NCBI RefSeq assembly: GCF_000003605.2
Contig: NW_003151270.1
Location: forward strand, 89,787 to 119,413
Length of the DNA: 29,627 nt
Direction of reading: 5' to 3'
Source of the DNA: Saccoglossus kowalevskii
Lineage: Eukaryota; Hemichordata; Enteropneusta; Harrimaniidae
Shown here: one piece after another, positions 21,870-29,627 of the stretch
Layout of the letters: each line of letters begins with the position of its first letter
Numbering within the stretch: position 1 is the first letter of the stretch
Notes under the pieces: generated by a model
What the model saw: only the letters and a program-made list of their open reading frames with translations
What the model was told of the DNA's origin: nothing
Databases searched by the model: none
Made by a program: the position numbers and the translations under genes

Positions 21870-24300
21870 CATTAAATGGATTTTCACGGCGAAATAGTCC
21901 CGGAAGGAGTGTCATTTGACAAGCTTGAAAATCCGTCAACGTGGGAACGTAGTCTGTTACCATGTTACCATGTTACCATATTTGCATATTTTTTTTATTT
22001 CACAGCCTCGTTCTCGACACGGAATTTTAAGATTATTGCAGTAGCTAGTGAATCTTAAAATTACAAATGTCGACAAAAATATCAAGAATTCAGCGAGACA
22101 TGTCACAGAGTGATCTTCAAGTGTATCATGGGAAGAAATTATTTGGTAAAAATGAACTACTGAGGTATAATTGAAATTATTTGTTGTGAAATCATTAAAA
22201 CGACTTTTTTAATATTTCCAGCCGAAATCGTAATTCGTTATAATCCATTTTGACAGTTTCCCATGCCTTTACTTTTGCGATAATTGTACACAAATTAATG
22301 TACGGCTACTAAGAGTTCAGTCTCAATTCACATAAATTCACCGTGACACCGTGTTTTGATTGGCCAACAAACAGTCAGAGAGCAGTGTATTTGTTGACGG
22401 GCTTTTCGACATTCTGCCGAATACATATCTTCGATTCAACTGACATTTCATGGCACCGTTTGGGAGATATTATGTCATTTCAATAATTTCTTTAGTTATT
22501 TTTCCAAATGTAGATTTTTTTTGTAAAATGTGGAAACAAATTATGTAAGTTTGTTCCATAAAAAATGACAAATAATGATGACCTTGGCGTTCAAAGCGGG
22601 TAATGTACTGAATCACTCTACTGTATGCTCTGATTACTAACTTGGTGATGTCTGGTACTCAATGTTTATTTCAAAGCCAAAATATAAATATCTGCGAAAC
22701 ATTAACAAAGTATTGCAAAACTATATGAACATCTTCCAATTACTCAAAAGGAAGCAGAAGTTGACTTTTGTTTTATTTATATGGTGGTGGTCGTCGTGAA
22801 GCGACAATGTATTTTACACGCGTTGTGTACGTCGCTATGAGTCATATATCGCGGTGCGATGACTAGATGTCATGGTTTCTCACTTGTGCGTTTGCGGCCA
22901 TGTTCCCGTTGTGTATTTTATATTAGGTTGTTAATTTGAAATTGGGGGGGGGGTATTAAATTAGCTCGTAAGATTTAAGTTGTTACAATTCATTCACTAA
23001 AGTTGCTCAGGCTGCAACGTAATAATGTATAATAATGAATTACATGGGGGAGTGTTGTTTAATGACGCGTCATTGCCGCGTTGTATTATGGTATTTGTGT
23101 ATGAATAACGTCGGTTTTAGAGGCGGCTCCGACTACGGTCCTGTAAATCTTCTACCGGACTATACCACTCTGATAACGCATCAATATGCACAACAGTACT
23201 CGGGAGGGGGGCATTTACAACCCTTCGAACGACTTATCATGAATGCTATATCAAAAATGTATGGTATAACAAATTGTCAGCTGAAGCTTCTTCTGTTATT
23301 TAAGTATTCTGTTTTCATTTAGGTACAAACCGATGTTTTATTTTTTATCATTTCTTCTTTATTTACAATTTTTAAAACCATCCGTAATAAAATGTTGACA
23401 GGAAAAATACAATAAAGGAAAACAAAATAAACTATACTGCGAGGCGTTGTAGGTTAGGTACATAATCTTGAGAAATTTTGAAATCTACAAATCCGAGACC
23501 AATGCGAAGCGGAAAACAAAATTGTATTCAACCCCAACACCTAGCAGTCAGACCAGCTTGTTAGTTGATATTTTTTCGACGCATCAAATTTTATATATGC
23601 CCGAATAACAACAGCAGATGTTTGTCGTGTAATCGTATTTATGGAAGCTAAGTCGATGCCTACAAATTGTGTATAACAGAACACACTATCAAAGTTTGTC
23701 TAAAATTATGTTTTTGCATCAACAACAAAATAATACGTCCATAATCTGTTATATAATGTACTCCTACCGCGTGACACTCGTTTAATGTATATACATGTTC
23801 TTGCAAAACTCGGCATCATGTAAAAAAAAAATAGTATGGATATTATTTTTCTAGATATGTTATCTTTGTAAATGCACTGGGCCTGAGACCATTATGTTAA
23901 ATATTTGACTAATATTTTTTTTCAATCATTTATACGCCGATTCAATACGACAGTCAACTGATCCCCATACTTGCATCAATGTACAGCAAGCTAAGTAGTC
24001 CCATAAGTGGAGAACACAAACAATCAAACATTGCGTGTCGAATGTCATGTAAAAAGTGCGGAAGTTAGATACTGTGTTTGTGGTCTAACTGCGATATTAT
24101 GGCTTTGTCTCATCAACCCAATCTATCACAGGAGCAAGTTCGCAGTAAGTACTGTGTACTGTTTTTCTTCACAGGAACAACAACAATGCTGATTCGAGCT
24201 TTTCCGATCCCATCGCCTGTTTTGACGCAGTGGTCATAAAATACAGTGTTCTGCCCCCCTGGAGACGTGCCGCCATTTGGGGTTGTAATTGTTAGCTGTT
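21870..24300. other. Gap between bHLH and C10 genes
   Basis: No supported gene. It holds a (G)10 run at about 22944-22953 and AT-rich sequence. The minus-strand motif CCAAATGGCGGC near 24270 resembles a YY1 site, but the open frame it starts stops after about 36 codons. The missing first exon of the C10 gene probably lies in this interval or the next few hundred bases, but I could not identify it. Confidence 0.45.
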
Positions 24301-24301
24301 T

Positions 24302-24650
24302 GGTCTAAAATGGGGTATAGATTTGCTTGCTTTTAGATCCAATACCACGTTTGCCTGTCTAGGACACATGCGCTGTGGTCTTGGATGGGGCCGGGCAGGG
24401 GTCTGTTTTTTTTTGTTTTTTTTTAAATTTCCATGTATTTACCCAAGCACAGTCCCTCTATCACGGACTGTGACCCAAGTTTTAATATTTTATTGATGAG
24501 TCCGGATGATGAGTCGTTTCAACCTATAACTGAATAAATTTAGTGACAATTTTCAGTCTGTCTCTGATGGGATATACAAAATCTCTATTTGGTTTATAAT
24601 GGGGTATGGTTTTTGAGGTGAAAATAGTCTATGATGGGATCTGGGTTTTT
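24302..24650. repeat. Degenerate interspersed/tandem repeat with TATAATGGGGTATG motif
   Basis: Related words recur at 24302-24320 (GGTCTAAAATGGGGTATAG), about 24555-24577, 24591-24609 (GGTTTATAATGGGGTATGG) and about 24626-24645 (AGTCTATGATGGGATCTGGG). They look like decayed repeat units with uneven spacing. Non-coding. Confidence 0.45.
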
Positions 24651-24959
24651 ACTTACTGGCCGGCGGCCACACACCCCTACCAAACTGAAAGGCCAGTGAT
24701 ATATTTCTCAAAATACAGGTTGATGTAAAAATTGTGTAAACAGACTTGGAATTATTTATTAATAGAAGGCATGCATGTGCATTATGCTTGTCTTTGGAAG
24801 TGATGTGTCGAGCATTGGATCCAATTATTATCAGATATAAATTTGAGTGAAAATAAATCACAGGCATTTACATTTTTTCATAAATACATTTATAAATTAA
24901 GGTATTTGCAAATTGGTTTTTGTCTTGTTTTAATGTAGCATTTGGGGAAAACAATTTAA

Positions 24960-25003
24960 TACTGTAGAAATATTTTGCTTGGAATTTTCGCTGAAGGAAT
25001 GAT
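24960..25003. mobile_element. MITE family B, lone left end
   Basis: TACTGTAGAAATATTTTGCT followed by GGAATTTTCGCTGAAGGAATG matches the terminal sequence of the family B elements, in inverted orientation relative to the right end at 25800-26007. No matching right end was found nearby, so it is a fragment or solo end. It lies just upstream of the C10 coding exon. Confidence 0.55.
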
Positions 25004-25148
25004 TATTGACAACTGATTGGCTGTTGTTATTTGGTTGTATATTTGAATGTATTCTGATTGTCTTTTTATAAATACATTTATAAACTAACGTTTGGGTATG
25101 TGTATGTTCACTATATTCAAGCAGTCTTTACTCTGGTTGTTTTGTTAG

Positions 25149-26292
25149 GCCTTCTAAAAGATGTTATAGCTGCATTTGATTCCCCAGAAAACATGATTAG
25201 AATGGATGAAGCACATGACAACGCTGGTAATGATATGATGAAAATGATGCAGATTGTGTTTCCCGTAGCAACGCAAATACAACAAGAGGTCATACAGAAA
25301 TATGGTTTTACTCCTGATGGCGATGGTAAGAAGATTTAGTCACCTAATAGTCTTGATATTGTACTCTGAAAAAATTGTGAATATTTTGTTTTTGGCTACT
25401 GTAAAATGACTAATTTTCACTGGGTTTAAATTTCACTGATTTGGCATTTCAGGCAATATTCAGTGGGTTTTAAATTCACGATTTTATCATTTAGATAATG
25501 TGTTCTATGCTCAATTTTACATATTCACTGGGTTTTAATTTAGCACATTTTCTAAATTAAAACCCAGTGAATAACTAAATCTTTTACAGTAATAAATTAA
25601 GTTATTGTTACCTGCTTATCGGTCTTTGTAGATAAGAAAACTAATGAAAGAAGAAATTAAATGAATTGTCATCTATCAAATGTTACATTTTCATTCTATT
25701 TATAACTTTCTCTGTTATTGTCTAGTATTTAACATTGTATCTATCGCCTTTATGTTGAATTGATTCATCAACATGCTTGTTTGTACATTTCAATCATATT
25801 ACTGTGAAATACTTTATTTTAGCTGGAATTAATTATCGCTGAAATAACTTTTTGGGTGTTTTATATGGAATTTAGTTTCACTGATTATTGTATGTGAAAG
25901 TTAAATGTGAAATATTGGAAAAATAGTATATTCGCTGTATTTTATTTTCACTGAATCATTCCTTCAGCGAAAATTAATTTCAAGCAAAAATAAAGTATTT
26001 TACAGTATTCAATTTATCAATTCAACTTTCAAAACTATTATATGGGATTATGGGATTTTCTTGTTTCTGCTTTTCAGGAGCTATCAAGTTCGCACAGTCG
26101 ATTCGTCAGTATGAGAATTTAGACTCTGAAATATCCCAGATGGGCGCAAAGTTGAAATCAATGTTTTTACCTCCAATGCCACAGATGACAAGTTTTTCAG
26201 CGGTAGATGCATCATCAACAACTTCACTTTCACAACAACCATTAGTCGCAATACCGCCATTATCAGAAAGAGCTCGCAGTGCTGATGTCTGA
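25149..26292 (+). CDS. C12orf57-like: Protein C10 homologue (C12orf57/GRCC10 family), 5' end missing
   Basis: Two coding exons: 25149-25325 (acceptor TTTGTTAG, donor G|GTAAGA) and 26078-26292 (acceptor CTGCTTTTCAG). They join in phase 1 and give 130 residues plus the stop. The first reads GLLKDVIAAFDSPENMIRMD and continues with DNAGNDMMKMMQIVFPVATQ, matching the conserved core of animal Protein C10. The second continues GAIKFAQSIRQYE and LKSMFLPPM, also family hallmarks. The tail after FLPPM is Ser/Pro-rich and somewhat longer than in the 126-aa human protein. Exon 25149 starts in phase 1, so an upstream exon coding for the start Met and roughly 15-20 residues must exist, and I could not find it. 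The family is small and widely conserved; the human gene is linked to a neurodevelopmental syndrome, and the molecular role is not well defined. Possible AATAAA signals lie at 26805-26810 and 26815-26820. Confidence 0.9.
25397..25591. mobile_element. MITE family A, copy 2, in C10 intron
   Basis: A 195-bp element with TACTGTAAAA and TTTTACAGTA ends, close to identical to 2251-2461. The right half holds a palindrome: CACTGGGTTTTAATTTAG pairs with CTAAATTAAAACCCAGTG across a loop of a few bases. It sits 72 bases after the splice donor and does not disturb the splice sites. Confidence 0.85.
25800..26007. mobile_element. MITE family B, copy 2, in C10 intron
   Basis: A 208-bp element beginning TACTGTGAAATACTTTATTT and ending AAATAAAGTATTTTACAGTA, with imperfect terminal inverted repeats of about 45 bp that include TTAATTNTCGCTGAA. 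TA lies at both outer ends. Its right end matches 17343-17532. It ends about 70 bases before the splice acceptor of C10 exon 26078. It shares the outer TACTGTAAAA of family A but has a different body. Confidence 0.85.
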
Positions 26293-26317
26293 CCTATAAG
26301 ATGATATCATGTGGGCA

Positions 26318-26612
26318 GTGCGCCCTCTAACAGGACTTACTTTGTAGGGATACTGAGTCAAACTGGTGTCTTTTAAAATCATGATAAGCTGCGGAGGTCA
26401 GTCTTCGAGTAAAAACAAAAATGGTATGTGACAGTATAGTTGAAACACCAGCAAAAATGTTGTTCCGTTCATTTTCGCTTTCATTTTGTCTATAAACGTG
26501 AATTTCATTTTACCAAATTACAAACTCTATAGTGAGATTATCAAGATTGTGTTGTGTCAGTGACAGGCCAGTGAATTAGTCCAGTGGCTCATCTTAGACT
26601 TAGAGGGCACAC
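26318..26612. mobile_element. Possible ~295-bp TIR element in C10 3' region
   Basis: GTGCGCCCTCTAA at 26318-26330 is inverted at 26600-26612 (TTAGAGGGCACAC, one mismatch). The body has no coding capacity and begins 25 bases after the C10 stop codon, so it would form part of the 3' untranslated region. No target duplication was evident, so this is tentative. Confidence 0.4.
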
Positions 26613-26647
26613 TACATTGTTATGTGCTTTGAGTTCTTCATGTTAAA

Positions 26648-26683
26648 ATACTATAATAATAGTATAATAATAATATAATAGTA
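26648..26683. repeat. AT-rich trinucleotide-like microsatellite
   Basis: A run of ATA/TAATA words (ACTATAATAATAGTATAATAA and onward) downstream of the C10 gene. Confidence 0.6.
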
Positions 26684-27124
26684 TGAGGTGCATCTAAAAT
26701 GTAGGCGCATACATGCCAACATTCTTTAAGTGTAATAACCTAAAACTTCTAGTTTGTATATTTTTATACAGATTGCCCGCTGTGAAAACCTCCTTGGATA
26801 CCAAAATAAATAGGAATAAATGGTGTTGACAGGCTATGCGTTTAGTTATATTTATTATTATTATACATCTGGCACCGTAACGGCATAAGTTACAGCGTGC
26901 CGTAATTTTGCGGGGTATTTTCATCCTTCCATATAAGGAAATGCGAATTCCAAATATGGAATGATTATGCACGTAAGCGTCCTCTAATAATAAAAACAAA
27001 CATGGCTGCCATCGGGGTTTGACCAGACTTCACACACAAAGAAGTTCGCTGATTCTGTTCTAAACTTTTTTGGATTTCGGCATTCCCATGATGTACCATT
27101 GGAAGGAAAAGATGTATAATAATA

Positions 27125-27253
27125 AGGTTATTACGAAGATACCTCAAAGTATGTACTCAGACAGTATGCCGCGCATCGAACTCCACTGCGCGTCGACCGA
27201 TACTCCAGCTGTACTGTCTTCGTGCATATTTTGAGGTATCCTCGTAATAACCT
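27125..27253. mobile_element. 129-bp palindromic element
   Basis: Arms 27125-27156 and 27222-27253 are inverted copies over 32 bp with three mismatches (outer AGGTTATTACGA, inner GATACCTCAAA). Weaker pairing continues inward (CGCGCA/TGCGCG). The whole unit could fold into a long hairpin. Non-coding and MITE-like. Confidence 0.7.
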
Positions 27254-27320
27254 CATATTAGAACTAGTAAAGTATATTAATTATGTAAAGTATTGTTGAT
27301 TAGTCATATTTAATCCTTTG

Positions 27321-27926
27321 AATGGGCCATTCCAGTTTATATCTGCACCCCCCTGTTGATGAGTTTGTGTGTTTACTTCATACAGGGTATAATTTCCATG
27401 GGTGTATAAGTCATACAAAGTTGTATTTCCAAATCACCATTCACCATACAGTAATGGAAATCCAAAACTATAGGTCCTACTTATGGTGTTGATGAGTTCC
27501 TTTGTGACACCATACATAGTAGTATTTCCAAATATAATTCTCATCATATGCTTAATTTACCAAGTTAAAAATTTTATATCTGATAATGGAAATCCAAACT
27601 AGTCCTGATTCACGGTGTTGATGAGCTCATTCGTCCCACCATCATTATCTATTTCATACTGGCCCAATACAGTCAGAATTCCAAGTTTTTTTAGTCATAC
27701 AGTGTTGGAAATCCAACCTCATCAACCGGTATGTGGTGAGATAAACTAGGCCATATTTTATTTAGTAGCCATAACTGCCTGGATTTCCAGAATTTTTTTT
27801 TCCATACTTCTAGATTCTGTTTCTCCATATACAGTTGGAAATCCTGGGTATTTTCCCCATCATACAGTGCTGGAAATCCGACCTCATTAACAGGGGGGGT
27901 GCAGATATAAACTGGAATGGCCCAAT
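27321..27926. mobile_element. 600-bp non-autonomous element with ~40-bp TIRs
   Basis: The left end 27324-27363 (GGGCCATTCCAGTTTATATC, then TGCACCCCCCTGTTGATGAG) is inverted at 27884-27923 with few differences. AAT flanks both sides (27321-27323 and 27924-27926), a possible 3-bp target duplication as in PIF/Harbinger-like elements. The interior repeats GGAAATCC, CATACAGT and GTTGATGAG many times in both orientations. A 79-residue minus-strand open frame with two copies of DEVGFPTLYD/NEVGFPALYD is a translation of these repeats, not a supported gene. Confidence 0.75.
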
Positions 27927-28202
27927 GCAATTTCGAATTTTAGTCACCTTTTTTCAAAATTCATTCACGTTACCTTTTTTCATGTTTTTTTTCAAATATT
28001 TTGATTAAGAATTATGTTCATTTACTCCGAAATACAGTATGTCAATATTTTTGTTTTCTAGTATTTTTAAATAAATATTTGTAGCTGCTTTGAGTGTTAC
28101 TGTGGCATGAATTAAGGCATGAATAGGTGACAGAAATTGGGAAATTTCTGTTAGAGGCCGCTGCTTATTGTGCTACTTATTTGAATTTCATGAAAAAGGG
28201 TG

Positions 28203-28300
28203 GGTGGTCGTCGCGCAGCGCGCATTCAATATCACGTAAACAATGTAAAATACATTGTTTATTTACACCAAATTCGGACATGCACTGTGCGACGACCACC
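28203..28300. mobile_element. 98-bp inverted-repeat element with central palindrome
   Basis: Arms GGTGGTCGTCGCGCAG (28203-28218) and CTGTGCGACGACCACC (28285-28300) pair with one mismatch. Inside, TAAACAATGTA (28237-28247) and TACATTGTTTA (28251-28261) form a perfect 11-bp palindrome with a 3-base loop. A third GGTGGTAGTCGTCGCGC lies at about 28312-28328, and a related GGTGGTCGTCG near 22789, so the end sequence is repeated. Confidence 0.65.
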
Positions 28301-28317
28301 ATGCTTTAAAGGGTGGT

Positions 28318-28435
28318 AGTCGTCGCGCCACACATGCGCGAGATATATGGGTCTCGTACATACAAAGATGGCGGCTTTCACTGTTGTGCAGATCAACGAG
28401 TAGAAACTGAGACGTTGCCAAGCTTTAATCAGGTA
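28318..28435 (+). promoter_or_regulatory. Possible promoter/first exon with AAGATGGCGGC motif
   Basis: A locally CpG-containing stretch contains AAAGATGGCGGCTTTC at about 28363-28378, a near-consensus YY1 site of the type often found over start codons. Starting at that ATG gives only MAAFTVVQINE before a stop. A possible splice donor CAG|GTATTT lies near 28432. This may be the 5' end of a gene whose remaining exons are outside the window, or a chance match. Confidence 0.3.
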
Positions 28436-28700
28436 TTTTTAGGTGATTTGAAGGTATCGAAGGAGTCAGCGGTGGTAATTAGTGCAAGTCGCGCCCATAT
28501 CAAACCTCATACTTGTGATTTTCATTAGAAGAGCTCATTGGATTGTGGGAAAATCTATGTAATCAGCTATTCGTCCGTAATTTGTCGGCAAAGGTCTTAT
28601 TTTTTGTAAGCGTATAAAGCATTTTCAACATCAAATGTCATAATTCGTACGCAATTTCCAGTTTTGATTCTTAAACACAAATTATCAAGTATATTATAAG

Positions 28701-28824
28701 AATGTAATTAGGAATTTGCTTTATCTGTAAAGTGTAAAAACTATTTGTTATTGTAAATGGAACTTTTCTTTTTATTTCTTGTAAAAACGTAAAATGCATT
28801 TTGTATATCCTGTAATCTGTACCA
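28701..28824. repeat. Dispersed repeat, copy 2 (partner at 11989-12112)
   Basis: It matches 11989-12112 in the same orientation from AATGTAATTAGGAATTTGCT to CTGTACCA. Similarity extends weakly upstream (ATATTATA). Non-coding repeat of unknown class. Confidence 0.75.
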
Positions 28825-29627
28825 GCTACCCCCTAGCCTCCTCATTATTACATAGGTAGAGCTGTTCGTTTAAAAATGGAACGCGATTAACTGCATTATA
28901 ATACTGGCCGTGCTTATTATTATGCAAATTGATACAGTTGCGCTAAAAAAAAAACATTTGGTAAAGCCCAGAGGCAATATAATTTTCTGCGAAATTGACA
29001 ACATTTTCAATTATGAACGGCTGTACATGTTCATACTATCGTCGCTTGCAATGTATCAGTTAAAATAAACGGTTATTACATCCATACATTTACGGAGATA
29101 ATGAGTCTTCAACTCTGGGCTCGTCGGCCCGATGCAATGTTACTTTGGAAAACGCATAATAAGGCCAAAAAAAAAAAAAAATTGTTTTGAAATATCGGGT
29201 CGCGATTTATTTCTTTAATATGCCCAAATATTAAAAACTCACCATTTTAAGTAGTAAAAAAGTGTTTCCTCTAAAAATGTACGTTCCCAGACCGTTGTTT
29301 GGTCTCCAGAGTTCCCTGGGGGGGGGGGGATAAGTGGCGACTTTGAACCTCGAGTTGATCTGTATTTAAATACAAAAGACTGAATGAAACACTTTGATTT
29401 TTGTGTTTAATATCTAGCATGCGTTTGATTGATTCCCATATACCTCAGATATTTACGATACCCTTAGTTTTCACGAGTTTAAAAAAAGAAAAATCCGACC
29501 GATCGACCGATATTTCAATTTTCCGACTTGAGGGCAACATAAGTTTTTTTTTTGGCCTAATATATGCCCGACGTTGATGGCGCTGCTTTTTCCAGAAAAG
29601 CTCAATTGATGTATGCGCACGCTAGGA
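28825..29627. other. Right end of window, no gene seen
   Basis: Low-complexity sequence including an A14-like run near 29168 and a (G)12 run at about 29318-29329. A short GACCGATCGACCGAT repeat lies near 29498. No coding exon could be supported. Confidence 0.5.

Noticed and set aside
22573-22604. ATG...AGCGG|GTAATG considered as first exon of the C10 gene
   Set aside because: Its phase does not match the phase-1 acceptor at 25149 and the peptide does not resemble the C10 N-terminus.
24240-24282. Minus-strand ATGGCGGCACGT as a gene start
   Set aside because: The frame ends after about 36 codons and no donor site or conserved motif follows.
27691-27930. 79-codon frame with repeated EVGFP-x-LYD
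   Set aside because: It is a translation of the inverted-repeat element at 27321-27926, including its terminal repeat.

Overview
The window looks like nuclear DNA of a non-vertebrate animal. It is AT-rich and gene-poor. Its genes have GT-AG introns and a metazoan core promoter, it contains a group A bHLH factor and a Protein C10 (C12orf57/GRCC10-type) homologue, and the space between genes is full of short inverted-repeat elements and degenerate satellites. No operons, ribosome binding sites, tRNAs, rRNAs or CRISPR arrays were seen. The phylum cannot be fixed from the sequence alone; a marine spiralian or invertebrate deuterostome would fit.

Layout. 1-4000: no gene, several palindromic miniature elements (1033-1152, 1615-1764, 2251-2461) and a 21-bp tandem repeat carrying TACGTCA sites. 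4088-4661: a TATA-driven single-exon gene for a secreted 170-residue cysteine-pair precursor. 4662-15400: about 10.7 kb with no convincing gene, holding AT-rich repeats and a 36-bp degenerate satellite. 15404-15940: a second precursor of 173 residues, a clear paralogue of the first, with a splice acceptor just before its start codon. 17343-18400: two mobile-element-like structures. 19069-21413, minus strand: a two-exon bHLH transcription factor (668 aa predicted), followed at 21703-21812 by an upstream E-box cluster. 25149-26292, plus strand: two coding exons of the Protein C10 homologue, with its first coding exon not found and two miniature elements inside its intron. 26318-28300: further inverted-repeat elements. 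28360-28435: a possible promoter or first exon of an unidentified gene.

The most interesting content is the pair of paralogous precursors. Both have a signal peptide, five cysteine pairs in the same order, dibasic cleavage sites at matching places, a shared central motif (ALQNCK-x-YC-x-W) and an almost invariant last peptide (RALIGLPYC...C). I do not recognise the family. The layout fits a multi-peptide neuropeptide or hormone precursor whose products each carry a small disulphide loop, present as a local duplication about 11 kb apart.

The other genes have no evident pathway link to the precursors. The repeats form families: two different miniature elements share the same TACTGTAAAA ends and TA flanks and occur at least twice each.
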